64,000 nt of DNA from the NCBI RefSeq assembly GCF_014873145.1, contig NZ_JADBEK010000001.1, forward strand, positions 13,029,169-13,093,168. Reading direction: 5' to 3'. Below the pieces are notes generated by a model, which was not told where the DNA came from, did not search any database, and saw nothing but the letters and a program-made list of their open reading frames with translations. Source of the DNA: Nonomuraea angiospora. GTDB taxonomy: Bacteria; Actinomycetota; Actinomycetes; Streptosporangiales; Streptosporangiaceae. Shown piece by piece: positions 7,515 through 18,916 of this stretch. Positions within the stretch are counted from its first letter, which is position 1; every line of letters begins with the position of its first letter. The translations under genes were made by a program, and so were the position numbers.

Positions 7515-8663
7515 ATGTCCGGTGAGCTCGACCTCATGCCCGCCGGCTTCGTGCGGGCCATCGAGGAGATGGCGCTGGTGGACCACCACGTGCACGGCGT
7601 CACGTCCCACGACCTGTCGCGCCGCGCGTTCGAGGAGCTGATCACCGAGTCGGACCGGCCGGTGCCGTCGTGGATGACCCCGTTCGACTCCCAGGTGGGC
7701 CACGCCATCCTGCGGCACTGCGCGCCGGTGCTCGGGCTCGACCCGTACTGCGCGCCGGAGGAGTACCTGGCCAGGCGCGCCCGGCTCGGCGCCGACGAGA
7801 CCAACCGGCTGCTGCTCGGGGCGAGCGGCATCGGGCACTACCTGGTCGAGACCGGCTACCGGGGCGAGGAGCTGCTCGGGCCCTCCGGCATGGCCGAGGT
7901 CACCGGGGTGCCCGCCGACGAGGTGGTGCGGCTGGAGAGGGTGGCCGAGCAGGTGGCCGCCGGCGGGTGCGGGGCTGGCGCGTTCGCCGACCGGTTCGCC
8001 GAGGCGCTGTGGGAGCGCACGCGTACGGCGCGCGGGCTCAAGACCGTCGCCGCCTACCGCTGCGGGCTCGACTTCGACCCCGCGCCGCCCACTCGCGAGG
8101 AGGTCACCGAGGCCGCCGGGCGCTGGTTGTCCGCCGGGGGCGGGCGGCTGTCCGACCCTGTGCTGCTGCGCCACCTCATCTGGACGGGGCTGGAACGGGG
8201 CCTGCCGCTGCAGTTCCACATCGGGTTCGGGGACCCGGACGTCGACCTGCGCCGGTCCGACCCGCTGCTGCTGCGCGGGCTCATCGAGCTGGCCGAGCCG
8301 ACCGGGGTGCCGCTGCTGTTGCTGCACTGCTACCCGTACCAGCGGCACGCCGGGCTGCTGGCGCACGCGTACCCCAACGTGTTCTTCGACGTGGGGCTGG
8401 GCGTGAGCTACACCGGCGCGCGCAGCGTGGCGCTGGTGGCCGAGAGCCTGGAGGTGGCGCCGTTCGCAAAGCTGCTGTTCTCCTCCGACGGCTTCGGCCC
8501 GGCCGAGCTGCACCATCTCGGGGCGCTGCTGTGGCGGCGGGCGATGGCGCGGGTGCTGGGCGGGTTCGTGGCCGAGGGGGAGTGGTCGGTGGAGCAGGCG
8601 ATGCGGGTGGCCTGGATGGTGGGCGCGGAGAACGCCCACCGCGTCTACGAGCTCGGAGGGTGA
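7515..8663 (+). CDS. Amidohydrolase-related (TIM-barrel) family protein
   Basis: The 382-residue protein starts at the ATG at 7515. It has an HxH metal motif at residues 25-27 (LVDHHVHG), a QFHIGFGD strand, a LLHCYPYQRHAG strand and a late FSSDGFG motif with the Asp expected in amidohydrolase-superfamily barrels. It most resembles the metal-dependent hydrolase/decarboxylase branch (amidohydrolase 2 and FluG-like proteins). No signal peptide is present. It is divergent from the formyl-sugar operon and followed 80 bases later by beta-galactosidase, so it may be a stand-alone unit. The substrate is not predictable. Near-repeats of TCCTGACC(C)GGGTA precede the gene around 7457-7491. Confidence 0.75.
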   Translation: MSGELDLMPAGFVRAIEEMALVDHHVHGVTSHDLSRRAFEELITESDRPVPSWMTPFDSQVGHAILRHCAPVLGLDPYCAPEEYLARRARLGADETNRLLLGASGIGHYLVETGYRGEELLGPSGMAEVTGVPADEVVRLERVAEQVAAGGCGAGAFADRFAEALWERTRTARGLKTVAAYRCGLDFDPAPPTREEVTEAAGRWLSAGGGRLSDPVLLRHLIWTGLERGLPLQFHIGFGDPDVDLRRSDPLLLRGLIELAEPTGVPLLLLHCYPYQRHAGLLAHAYPNVFFDVGLGVSYTGARSVALVAESLEVAPFAKLLFSSDGFGPAELHHLGALLWRRAMARVLGGFVAEGEWSVEQAMRVAWMVGAENAHRVYELGG

Positions 8664-8725
8664 AGGAGAACGATGTTCCGCCCATGTGTGGACAGAAAAC
8701 TCATCGATGACGAAACCATCTCTAA

Positions 8726-11539
<2,814 letters not shown>

Positions 11540-11555
11540 CCGACGGATCTGATCA

Positions 11556-11582
11556 TGCGCGGCCCCTGTTCCGGGCCGCGCA
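11556..11582. terminator. Hairpin terminator after beta-galactosidase
   Basis: A perfect 10-bp stem (TGCGCGGCCC with GGGCCGCGCA) closes a seven-base loop 16 bases after the stop codon. There is no T-run, which is usual for high-GC actinomycete terminators. Confidence 0.75.
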
Positions 11583-11626
11583 GCCTTCGTGCTGACCGTT
11601 CACTGACGTTCAACGGGAGGAATGTG

Positions 11627-12436
11627 ATGGATGCCAAGGAGTACCTGGCCGGTGTGTTCGACCGCGCGTCCGGTACGTACGAGCAGGTGGGGGTGCCGTT
11701 CTTCGCGCCCGTGGCCGCCGAGCTGGTACGCCAGGCCGCACCCGGGCCGGGTGACCGCGTCCTGGACGCCGGCTGCGGGACGGGCGCCTCGCTCGTGCCC
11801 GCCGCCCAGGCCGTCGGCCCCACGGGGCGGGTGGTCGGGCTGGACCTCGCGCCCGGCATGGTCGCCGCCGCCACGGCCGAGGTCGAGCGGCACGGCCTGA
11901 GCCACGCGACCGTCCTGCTGGGCGACGCGGAACGGGCCGAGGAACTGCTGCCCGGCGAGCGGTTCGACGTCGTGCTGGCCGGGATGATGCTGTACTTCCT
12001 GCCCGACCCGCTGGCCGCCGTACGTTCCATGACCGGGCTGCTGCGGTCCGGGGGCCGGTTGTCGGCCAGCCTGCTGGTCCGGTCGAGCCCGGTCGAGGTC
12101 GAGTTGCTCGACCTGGTCGGGCGGGCGCTGGAGCCGTACACCTCGGGGGCGGGCGGCGCCCCGTTCAGCCACACGCTGGGTACGGCCGAAGAGCTGACCG
12201 GGCTGTTCGAGGCGGGCGGGCTGACCGGGGTACGGCACGAGGACGTGGTGTTCGAGGTGGTCGTCGAGGCGGGGCAGGTGTGGGACTGGCTCTGGTCGGC
12301 CGCCCGCAGGGCCCCGCTGGAGGCGATCCCGGAACACCTGCGCGAGGAGGCCCGGGCGGCCCTGGAGGCGGCGCTGCCCCAGGACCGCTTCGTGCTTCCC
12401 CGCACGGTCCGCTTCGCAACAGGCTCCCGCCCCTGA
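11627..12436 (+). CDS. SAM-dependent methyltransferase, class I
   Basis: The 269-residue protein is assigned an ATG at 11627, six bases after GGGAGG; a longer frame back to 11555 would run through the terminator hairpin. The SAM-binding motif VLDAGCGTGASLVPAA follows a short helical N-terminus, with the acidic residue of motif II in VGLDLAPGM and motif post-I in LLGDAERAEELL. This is the UbiE/COQ5-like small-molecule methyltransferase fold. The acceptor is unknown. The gene is monocistronic, with terminators on both sides. Confidence 0.85.
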   Translation: MDAKEYLAGVFDRASGTYEQVGVPFFAPVAAELVRQAAPGPGDRVLDAGCGTGASLVPAAQAVGPTGRVVGLDLAPGMVAAATAEVERHGLSHATVLLGDAERAEELLPGERFDVVLAGMMLYFLPDPLAAVRSMTGLLRSGGRLSASLLVRSSPVEVELLDLVGRALEPYTSGAGGAPFSHTLGTAEELTGLFEAGGLTGVRHEDVVFEVVVEAGQVWDWLWSAARRAPLEAIPEHLREEARAALEAALPQDRFVLPRTVRFATGSRP

Positions 12437-12441
12437 CCGGA

Positions 12442-12477
12442 CGCGCCCGGCCCCGGCTCTTTCCGGGGCCGGGCGCG
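12442..12477. terminator. Bidirectional hairpin terminator between methyltransferase and EF-Tu paralog
   Basis: A perfect 15-bp GC stem (12442-12456 with 12463-12477) with loop CTCTTT sits in the 93-base gap between two convergent genes, so it can serve both. A short direct repeat containing GGGAGCCGTCTGG follows around 12496-12525. Confidence 0.85.
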
Positions 12478-12529
12478 CCTGTTCCCCTCTTTCTGGGGAG
12501 CCGTCTGGGGGAGCCGTCTGGGGGGCCGG

Positions 12530-13708
12530 TCAGTCGTCGGGCACGGTGAGGATCGTGCCCGCGCCGACCGTCAGCCCGCCCTCGCGGATGGCGAAGCCGA
12601 GCCCGGGCTCCAACGCGACCGCCTTGCCCAGCTCGACCGCCACGTCCACCGTGTCACCCGGCTGAGCGACGACGGCGGCAGCGCTGAGCGTGAGCTCCCC
12701 GGGCACGTCCGTCGTCCGCAGGTAGAACTGCGGCCGGTAGCCGGACGCGATCGGCCTGCGCCGCCCGCCCTCCTCCGCGGTCAGGAGGTAGACGCGGGCG
12801 GTGAAGGACTGGTGGGCGCGCTGGCTGCCGGGCGCCGCCAGCACCATGCCGCGCCGTACCTGCTCGCGGCGGACCCCGCGCAGCAGCACGGCCGCGTTGT
12901 CACCGGCCTCGCCCCGCTCCATCGTCTTGCCGAACGTCTCCACGCCCGTGACGACGGCGCCGAACGCCTCACCGAACCCGACCGCCTCCACCGTGTCACC
13001 GACCCGGACGGTGCCGCGCTCGATGGCCCCGGTCACAACCGTGCCCCGGCCGGTGACCGTGAGCACGTTCTCGACCGGCATGAGGAACGGCGCGTCCACG
13101 TACCGCACCGGCACGGGGATGTGCTCGTCCACCGCCTGGAGCAGCGCCTCGATCGACGCGATCCAGACCGGGTCGCCCTCCAGCGCCCGCAGCCCGGACA
13201 CCCGCACCATCGGGACGCCGTCGTAGCCGTGCTCGGCCAGCAGCTCCTGCAGCTCCAGCTCGACCAGGTCGGTCAGCTCCGGGTCCGCGCCGTCGGCCTT
13301 GTTGACGGCCACGACCAGGTGCTCGACACCGACCCGCTTGGCGAGCAGCACGTGCTCCCGGGTCTGCGGCATGATCCCGTCGTGCGCGGACACGACGAGG
13401 ATCGCGCCGTCCAGCTGCGCCGCCCCCGTGATCATGTTCTTCACGTAGTCGGCGTGCCCCGGCATGTCCACGTGCGCGTAGTGGCGGGTGGCGGTCTCGT
13501 ACTCGACGTGCGAGATGTTGATCGTGATCCCGCGCCGCGCCTCCTCGGGCGTGCGGTCGATCCGCTCGAACGGCGTGTACGTGGCCTGCCCGCGCTGCGC
13601 CAGCACCTTCGTGATGGCGGCGGTCAGCGTGGTCTTGCCGTGGTCGACGTGCCCCATCGTGCCGATGTTGAGATGCGGCTTGTTCCGTACGTAGGCCTGC
13701 TTGGCCAT
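12530..13708 (-). CDS. tuf: Divergent stand-alone elongation factor Tu paralog
   Basis: The 392-residue protein starts at the ATG at 13708 behind AAGGAAGG. All three EF-Tu domains are present. The GTPase motifs are intact: GHVDHGKT at 19-26, RGITI near 59-63, [10 protein letters not shown] at 81-90 with catalytic His85, and NKAD at 136-139. Domain 3 keeps [13 protein letters not shown] and FAIREGG. It differs from typical EF-Tu in many places, is a few residues shorter, and lies alone rather than next to fusA in the str operon. By analogy with Streptomyces tuf2/tuf3 it is probably a second copy, used under special growth conditions or tolerant of elfamycin-type EF-Tu inhibitors. That role is inference. 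Confidence 0.85.
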   Translation of the reverse strand: MAKQAYVRNKPHLNIGTMGHVDHGKTTLTAAITKVLAQRGQATYTPFERIDRTPEEARRGITINISHVEYETATRHYAHVDMPGHADYVKNMITGAAQLDGAILVVSAHDGIMPQTREHVLLAKRVGVEHLVVAVNKADGADPELTDLVELELQELLAEHGYDGVPMVRVSGLRALEGDPVWIASIEALLQAVDEHIPVPVRYVDAPFLMPVENVLTVTGRGTVVTGAIERGTVRVGDTVEAVGFGEAFGAVVTGVETFGKTMERGEAGDNAAVLLRGVRREQVRRGMVLAAPGSQRAHQSFTARVYLLTAEEGGRRRPIASGYRPQFYLRTTDVPGELTLSAAAVVAQPGDTVDVAVELGKAVALEPGLGFAIREGGLTVGAGTILTVPDD

Positions 13709-13949
13709 GGTTCCTTCCTTTGAGACCTGGTTTCCGTGTGACCCGTGCTCGGGGCCGACAACCTCCCCCCGCCGGGTCACCTCAGGACTCACGGGAAGAG
13801 GTCAACGCTCCAGGCCGTCGCAGGCACGCTCAAGCACACCCGGCACGGCGGGCGTGGCAAGGAGAGCGTGCAGGAACATGAGGAACATAGTGGAGTCGTC
13901 AGCAAGCGACCGCAACCGAATATTCCCGGCGGTAGGTGGACCGATGCCA

Positions 13950-14140
13950 CCCACCCGTTGCCCTGCTGGACGGTGGGCCTGCTGACACCCCGCCCCGAGC
14001 CAAAGGTCTTCCCCAGGGGCGCTTCGCGCGAAGAGCTCAGGCGCTCTTATCCAGGCGCCTGACGGCGCACCCCCCCCGCGCCTCCGGCGCCATCGCGCGC
14101 CCACCCGTTGACCGTCGAAGCGGTGGGCCGACTGACACCC
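13950..14140. repeat. Pair of ~42-bp hairpin-bearing direct repeats
   Basis: Copies at about 13950-13991 and 14100-14140 share CCCACCCGTTG, then GGTGGGCC and CTGACACCC. Each can fold with a CCCACC/GGTGGG stem around a 16-base loop whose sequence differs between copies. They lie in the 586-base stretch 13709-14294 upstream of the EF-Tu paralog. I find no convincing gene in that stretch; the translated frames look like shadows of the repeat. Confidence 0.6.
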
Positions 14141-14294
14141 ACCCCGGACCGGCATGCCTTTCGGGCCTTCTGGAAGCCGAACCGGAAAGGGAGATCGCCC
14201 TACCAAGCCCCCCAGAGCGACTGACAAGCGGGCTGACGATACATATCGCGTCCTTGCCAAGCGCGGGACCCAAGTCACCTCTACGCTACAGCCC

Positions 14295-14819
14295 ATGGCG
14301 GACATCGGTTACCTGGACGCCCTGCAGATGTGGTTGTCGGGCAATCCCGCACTTCAAGACGCCACCCTCTACGGCATGAGCATGCTGTGGTGGGGCCGCT
14401 TCGGAAAGATCCTCGCCTTCCTTGGCGGCATGACAGTCGTGTTGGACATCCTCGGCCCCGACCGAATCCGCGAATACGGCGGCCGTCTTCGGGCCATCCC
14501 GAAGTCGCCGACGAACAGATCCTCAGTATGGGCCGCTGCCCTCACGGCTCTCGTAACATGCGCGGCTGCCATCATGGGTGCGGTCGTTGACGTCGCCACC
14601 GGCCCGGGCCGCGAGCGCCTCGCGCTGATCGTGCTCGTCATCGGCATCGTCTTCGCCGTGGTGTGGGTGACTCTCGCTGTCACCAGAAGCAAGTTGTTCG
14701 AGAGCACCTTCAACGGCATAGCGTGGGTGCTTGAGCATCGCAAGGCTCTGATCTGGTGGCGCGTCGTCAGCTTCTTCGCACTTGTGATCGGCTTCCACTT
14801 CGACTTACTCGCCTCGTAG
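14295..14819 (+). CDS. Four-helix membrane protein of unknown function
   Basis: The 174-residue protein probably starts at the ATG at 14295 (MADIGYLDALQMW). A TACGCT box at 14282-14287 would place the transcript start at the ATG, i.e. leaderless; longer frames upstream run into the repeats. Four hydrophobic segments are apparent, near residues 38-52, 75-98, 107-127 and 148-168. The loop between the first two is basic. I do not recognise a family. Base usage is less GC-biased than in neighbouring genes, so it may be a recent arrival. Confidence 0.6.
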   Translation: MADIGYLDALQMWLSGNPALQDATLYGMSMLWWGRFGKILAFLGGMTVVLDILGPDRIREYGGRLRAIPKSPTNRSSVWAAALTALVTCAAAIMGAVVDVATGPGRERLALIVLVIGIVFAVVWVTLAVTRSKLFESTFNGIAWVLEHRKALIWWRVVSFFALVIGFHFDLLAS

Positions 14820-14837
14820 CTGGCGCTTGCCTCCGCA

Positions 14838-14975
14838 GTTGTCGTCGAGGCGCAGTGCGCGGGCCGGCGTTGCGCGCACTGAAGCGGACGTTCGGACACG
14901 GCCCTGCCCCAGCCACGCGTAGCAGTCGACGCTGATCGCGGCGAGCTGGGCGACCTCCTCGCTTTCCCGGCACCT
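14838..14975 (-). pseudogene. Fragment of an XRE/MmyB-type helix-turn-helix regulator
   Basis: A minus-strand frame reads EEVAQLAAISVDCYAWLGQGR and then ARALRLDD. This closely follows the HTH of MmyB-like XRE regulators (EEVAxLAGVSVDYYxRLEQGR ... ALARALRLDD). The rest of the roughly 280-residue protein is absent and several conserved residues are changed, so it is a remnant. The rest of the 380-base gap 14820-15200 holds nothing I can identify. Confidence 0.55.
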
Positions 14976-15200
14976 CGGCCCAGATGCCGCGTTCGGCAGC
15001 GCGGACCAGGCCACCTTTCGGGCTATTTTCAGGCTGGTGCACAAATACATTCTTCGGGATGGCGATAGACGCCAGGCGCGGCCGGGTCAGTGCCATCAGG
15101 CACCGTCGACAGCATGCCAGTAGTTCACAATGAGCGAGATTTCCGAGCCGGGTCACCCTGGGTAAGGAGATCGCCGCTCAATGGAATAGGATCCGGTTGC

Positions 15201-15476
15201 TCAATCGATGGAGTATTGGTAGCGGAAATACCAGCCTGGCAGGAGCTTGTAGCCGGGCACGCCGCTTTCGGAGTAGAAGCAGGGAGAACTGTAGACGTCT
15301 GGCGGATCGTTCAGCGCGGCGCTGTATGCGTTGCAGGTGGTGTCGGCGCTGAAGGGCCCCTGGTAGGTGACCCGGTATGTACGACCGGCGGACGCGTCCG
15401 CGACGCCGCCGGATGCCACCAACATGCTGACGACGCCCATCGTCAACGCCGCCAGGCGTACTCGATGTTCAGCCAT
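15201..15476 (-). CDS. Small secreted protein, unknown function
   Basis: The 91-residue precursor starts at the ATG at 15476, seven bases after AAAGGAG. It has a clear Sec signal peptide (hydrophobic core LAALTMGVVSMLVASGGV, cleavage likely after ADASA near residue 30). The mature part of about 60 residues has two cysteines, which could form one disulphide, and is rich in Tyr, Ser and Pro. No family is recognised. It is monocistronic. The following 306-base gap (15477-15782) shows no convincing gene. Confidence 0.65.
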   Translation of the reverse strand: MAEHRVRLAALTMGVVSMLVASGGVADASAGRTYRVTYQGPFSADTTCNAYSAALNDPPDVYSSPCFYSESGVPGYKLLPGWYFRYQYSID

Positions 15477-15782
15477 TTAATGCTCCTTTTCTGCACCCTG
15501 CACATGGCTGAGAACCCAGGTCATTCTGACATGAATTACTCATAGCGCATAGGCGTCGAAGACGCCGCCAGCCCCGGGGCGCGTAAACCGATGCTCGTCC
15601 TGCGGATCCCGTCAGGCGTCGGAAGAATCGCCAGGTGAATGGCGATCGAACTTGCCGGATCGCTCTGGCCGGGCGATTGGCGTCGCTGACGGACGTTTCG
15701 CCACTCGCGGCGCTCCTCGTGCCGCCGGCCACCGACTACGGAGCAGCCTGCTGGGTGTGGTGGTTGTCCCCGGGGCCGTCGA

Positions 15783-16391
15783 TCACGGGGTGGAACGCAG
15801 GTCCTCGCGGGCGGCCCGGCGGCCGGTGGCGAGCAGGAGGAGGTCGGCCGCCGCGCCGCGCACCTCGCGCGGTCCCTCGCCCGCCGACCAGTCGGCGTCC
15901 GTGGCGATCAACCGCGTGGTGCGCAGGAGCTCCCGGCCGCCGTAGAACCTGCTGGCCACCACGTGGTCGAGCGCCGCGACCACCGGTCCGGCGGGCATCT
16001 CGCGCGTACGGCCCAGCGGGCGGGCCATGTCCTGGCCGTGGACGAGCGCGTCGACCAGCGGGTCGAGCGGGCTCGCGCCCGGAGCGCGGCGTGCCGAGCC
16101 GGCCGTTTCACGCAATTGCGCGATGAGCTCCGGCGGCTGGAAGCGGGCCGCCCGCTCCCGGGCGAGGTCGGCGACCATGCGGTTGAAGTCGCCCCGCGCC
16201 CGGATCGCGCCCTTGATCGCCACGAACAGGGTGGTACGCGTTGAGAGCGTCAAATGAGCGGCCACGTCCCGGACCGTCCAGCCTTCACAGAGGGAGGCGG
16301 CGTCCCACTCGTGGGCGTCCAGGTCTTCCAGGAAGGCGGCGAGACTCAGCCGCTCCGCCTTCGTCCAGGCGAGTATGTCGTCGTGCCCCAT
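15783..16391 (-). CDS. Mycothiol-dependent maleylpyruvate isomerase-fold (DinB-like) protein
   Basis: The 202-residue protein starts at the ATG at 16391 behind GAGGAG. The N-terminal segment CEGWTVRDVAAHLTLS with its conserved His is the hallmark of the actinobacterial maleylpyruvate-isomerase / DUF1706-like DinB fold, a four-helix bundle that often binds metal and mycothiol. A second helix carries HGQDMARPLGR. The gene sits 95 bases downstream of the ECF42-type sigma gene and has its own copy of the motif found in front of the DGPF gene, so it is probably a member of that sigma factor's regulon. The reaction is unknown. Confidence 0.8.
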   Translation of the reverse strand: MGHDDILAWTKAERLSLAAFLEDLDAHEWDAASLCEGWTVRDVAAHLTLSTRTTLFVAIKGAIRARGDFNRMVADLARERAARFQPPELIAQLRETAGSARRAPGASPLDPLVDALVHGQDMARPLGRTREMPAGPVVAALDHVVASRFYGGRELLRTTRLIATDADWSAGEGPREVRGAAADLLLLATGRRAAREDLRSTP

Positions 16392-16440
16392 GTCGGATCT
16401 CCTCGATCGATGGTTCCGAGCCGTTGCCCCGTACGGCATG

Positions 16441-16469
16441 ACCACGAACGGGGTGCGGCCGGATGGACA
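16441..16469 (-). promoter_or_regulatory. ECF42-type promoter, copy 2
   Basis: Minus strand: TGTCCAT (16469-16463), 12-base spacer, CGTTCGTGGT (16450-16441), about 50 bases ahead of the ATG at 16391. The two boxes and the spacer length are identical to the copy in front of the DGPF gene, while the spacer sequence differs. This points to selection on the boxes. Confidence 0.75.
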
Positions 16470-16486
16470 GCCGCCCGCGAAATTTC

Positions 16487-17740
16487 TCAGGTCTCCTCGA
16501 CGGAGGCCAGGCGACGTCGCAGGTGGGCGCGCTCCGGCTCGCTCCCGGCCACTTCCAGGGCCGCGCGATAGGCCGCGGCGGCCTCGGGGAGGCGGCCGAG
16601 GCGGTGGAGCAGGTCGGCGCGGGCCACCAGGTACGGGTGGTAGCCGCGCAGCCGTGGCTCGCCGGCCAGCTCGTCCAGCAGCGCCAGGCCCGTCTCCGGC
16701 CCGTCGCGCATGGCCACGGCCGCCGCCCGGTTGAGCGCGACCACCGGGGACGGGTCGAGCGCGAGCAGCACGTCGTACAGGGCCACGACCTGCGGCCAGT
16801 CGGTCGTGGCCAGGTCCGCCGCCTCGTCGTGGAGGGCGGCGATGGCGGCCTGCACGCCGTACACGCCGGGCGGGCCGCCGCTCAGTGCGGTCACCACCAG
16901 CGCCGAGCCCTCCTCGATGAGGTCCCGGTCCCAGCGGCCACGGTCCTGCTCGTCCAGCAGCACCGGCTCGCCGTCGGGGCCGGTACGGGCGTCGCGGCGC
17001 GCGTGAACCAGCAGCATCAACGCCAGCAGCCCGGCCACCTCCCGCTCGGCGGGCAGCAGCCGGCGCAGGATCCGGGCCAGCCGGATCGCCTCCTCGGCCA
17101 GGTCCAGGCGCTGCAGGTCGGGACCGGAGCTGGCCGCGTACCCCTCGGTGAAGATCGAGTAGATCACCTGGAGCACCCCGGGCAGCCGCTCCGGCAGCTC
17201 GTCCGCGCCGGGCACGCGGAACGGGATGCGGGCCTCGCGGATCTTCTTCTTCGCCCGGACGATCCGCTTGGCCATCGTCTGCACCGGCACCAGGTAGGCC
17301 CGCGCCACCTCCGGCGTGGTGAGCCCCGCCAGGCAGCGCAACGTCAGCGCCCCGCGGTCCTCGGCGGGCAGCGCGGGGTGGGCGCAGGTGAAGAACAGCT
17401 GCAGCCGCTCGTCCGGCAGCTCGCCGCCCTCGGCGTCGGCCGGCGGGGCGGGCGCCGCCCGCTCCGCCTCCACCTGCAGGATGGCCAGCCGCGCGGCGAA
17501 GGCCTGGTCGCGCCGGAGCCGGTCGACCGCCTTGCGCCGCGCCGTCGTCATCAGCCACGCGCCCGGCTTGGGCGGCACGCCCTCGACCGGCCAGTGCCGC
17601 AGCGCCGCCTCGATGGCGTCCGAGGTCACCTCCTCGGCGAGGTCGAGGTCGCCGAACCGGCGTACGAGCGCGGCCAGCAGCCTGCCGCGCTCCTCCCGGA
17701 AGACCGCCTCGACCTCACGGACGCCAGACATCTCACGCAC
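16487..17740 (-). CDS. ECF42-type RNA polymerase sigma factor with C-terminal TPR-like extension
   Basis: The 417-residue protein has sigma region 2 (about 10-75, including FGDLDLAEEVTSDAIEAALRHW and TTARRKAVDRLRR) and region 4 (about 110-170, LTTPEVARAYLVPVQTMAKRIVRAKKKI). A long C-terminal extension of about 230 residues follows, with TPR-like helices (EGYAASSG, LDPSPVVALNRAAAVA). That size and tail mark the ECF42 group, which is usually encoded next to a DGPF/YCII protein, exactly as here (8-base overlap). No anti-sigma gene is present, which is normal because the extension is thought to control activity. A GTG start at 17740 or an ATG at 17731 are both possible. Confidence 0.9.
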   Translation of the reverse strand: MREMSGVREVEAVFREERGRLLAALVRRFGDLDLAEEVTSDAIEAALRHWPVEGVPPKPGAWLMTTARRKAVDRLRRDQAFAARLAILQVEAERAAPAPPADAEGGELPDERLQLFFTCAHPALPAEDRGALTLRCLAGLTTPEVARAYLVPVQTMAKRIVRAKKKIREARIPFRVPGADELPERLPGVLQVIYSIFTEGYAASSGPDLQRLDLAEEAIRLARILRRLLPAEREVAGLLALMLLVHARRDARTGPDGEPVLLDEQDRGRWDRDLIEEGSALVVTALSGGPPGVYGVQAAIAALHDEAADLATTDWPQVVALYDVLLALDPSPVVALNRAAAVAMRDGPETGLALLDELAGEPRLRGYHPYLVARADLLHRLGRLPEAAAAYRAALEVAGSEPERAHLRRRLASVEET

Positions 17741-18077
17741 TGAAGTCGGCGACCGGGCGTACGACCACCGACCCGCCGCCGCGCGCGCCCGGGCAGCGGG
17801 CCGCCCAGTCGAGCGCCACGTCGAGGTCCGGTACGTCGATCACGTAGAAGCCGCCCAGCACCTCCCGGGTCTCGGCGTACGGCCCGTCGGTCACGGTCCG
17901 CCTGCCGTCCCTGTCCACCTGCACGGTCGTGGCGGTCACCAGATCGGCCAGCGACTCGCCCGACACCCAGATCCCCGCCTCGCGCACGGCCTTGTCGTAG
18001 GCCATCCAGTCCTCGACGGTGCACGGGTCGTCCTGCTCGTCGGTGGTGGCGGCGTTGATCAGCATCATGTACTTCAC
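17733..18077 (-). CDS. DGPF-domain (YCII-related) protein, ECF42 partner
   Basis: The 114-residue protein starts at a GTG at 18077 behind AAGGGGAC. It carries the DGPYAE motif that names the DGPF family, within a YCII-like ferredoxin-type alpha/beta fold, and ends with the usual GGSVVVRPV strand. It overlaps the sigma-factor gene by 8 bases and is first in the operon. A shared promoter motif lies 54 bases upstream. The biochemical role of DGPF proteins is unknown; in Streptomyces they are the main targets of ECF42 sigma factors. Confidence 0.9.
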   Translation of the reverse strand: MKYMMLINAATTDEQDDPCTVEDWMAYDKAVREAGIWVSGESLADLVTATTVQVDRDGRRTVTDGPYAETREVLGGFYVIDVPDLDVALDWAARCPGARGGGSVVVRPVADFSA

Positions 18078-18130
18078 GGTGTCCCCTTCGCGGGTGAGTT
18101 CGGCGTACAGCGGGCCCGCTGTACAGAATC

Positions 18131-18159
18131 ACCACGAACGGCCCCCCGCCAAATGGACA
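18131..18159 (-). promoter_or_regulatory. ECF42-type promoter, copy 1
   Basis: Minus strand: TGTCCAT (18159-18153), 12-base spacer, CGTTCGTGGT (18140-18131), about 54 bases ahead of the DGPF gene. It matches the copy at 16441-16469 at all 17 box positions with equal spacing, which suggests autoregulation of the sigma operon. Confidence 0.75.
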
Positions 18160-18167
18160 ACCTCTTG

Positions 18168-18665
18168 TCACGGAAATGTTGCGGTCTCCAGAGAGCGGGT
18201 CAGCCGCACTCCTTCTTCGAGATAGCCCAGCGCGGCGTAGAACCGCCGGGCGGCCGTGTTGGCCGCCCCCGTCTCCAGGGTCAGATGGCGCAGACCCTGC
18301 TGCCGGGCCCAGTCCTCGGCGGCGGCCATCAACTGCCGGCCCACTCCCGTACGGACGGCTCGCGGATGGACGGCCAGTTCGCCGACATAGGCGTCCATCG
18401 CGCCGGTGAAGTGCCGCTGGCACTGGACGGACACCACGCCGACCACCTGCGAGTCCTCGCCGTCCACCGCGACGAACACCGCTCCCCGCTGGGTCTTGGC
18501 CGCGTCGAGGGATCCGGTGAGCCACTGCCGCGCCGCCCGCTCGGCACCCTCGGGATCACGCCACGCCGCCACTCCTTCGGCGAGCCGGGGAGCCAGCGCC
18601 AGGACGCCTTCAAGATCGTCGTCGACTGCGGGCCGAATCCGGACCTCGTTCATGAACGGCAGCAT
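18168..18665 (-). CDS. GNAT family N-acetyltransferase
   Basis: The protein is 165 residues from ATG 18665, or 161 from ATG 18653 (MNEVRIRPA), which begins at the first GNAT strand and may be the real start. Acetyl-CoA motif A is visible as ELAVHPRAVRTGVGRQLM and motif B as LTLETGAANTAARRFYAALGY. The acceptor substrate cannot be predicted. It lies head to tail with the ECF42 operon, but the intervening promoter suggests separate control. Confidence 0.85.
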   Translation of the reverse strand: MLPFMNEVRIRPAVDDDLEGVLALAPRLAEGVAAWRDPEGAERAARQWLTGSLDAAKTQRGAVFVAVDGEDSQVVGVVSVQCQRHFTGAMDAYVGELAVHPRAVRTGVGRQLMAAAEDWARQQGLRHLTLETGAANTAARRFYAALGYLEEGVRLTRSLETATFP

Positions 18666-18695
18666 GCCAGGGGGAGGTTCTCCGAAAAAACCCTT

Positions 18696-18863
18696 TCAGC
18701 CCGACAGGTTCGTGACGAAGACCCAGTCCAGGCCGTCCTCGCCGCAGGTGTCGCGGTGTTCGGCCCGCACCAGACCGGCGCGCATGGCCACCCGCTGAGA
18801 AGCGACATTGGCCGGCCGGGCCCGGGCGATGATGGGCAGGTCGCGCGGTCGGCAGGTCTTCAC
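18696..18863 (-). pseudogene. C-terminal remnant of a second GNAT acetyltransferase
   Basis: A 55-codon frame ends with ANVASQRVAMRAGLVRAE and then DGLDWVFVTNLSG, a typical C-terminal quarter of RimJ-like GNAT enzymes (the NxASxRVxERxGL motif and last strands). The N-terminal three quarters are missing, so it is a truncated gene rather than a functional enzyme. Confidence 0.6.
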
Positions 18864-18916
18864 GGTCGTTCACCGGTCATCGTCCACCGCTACGTGGCGG
18901 CCGGCTGCAGCGGACG

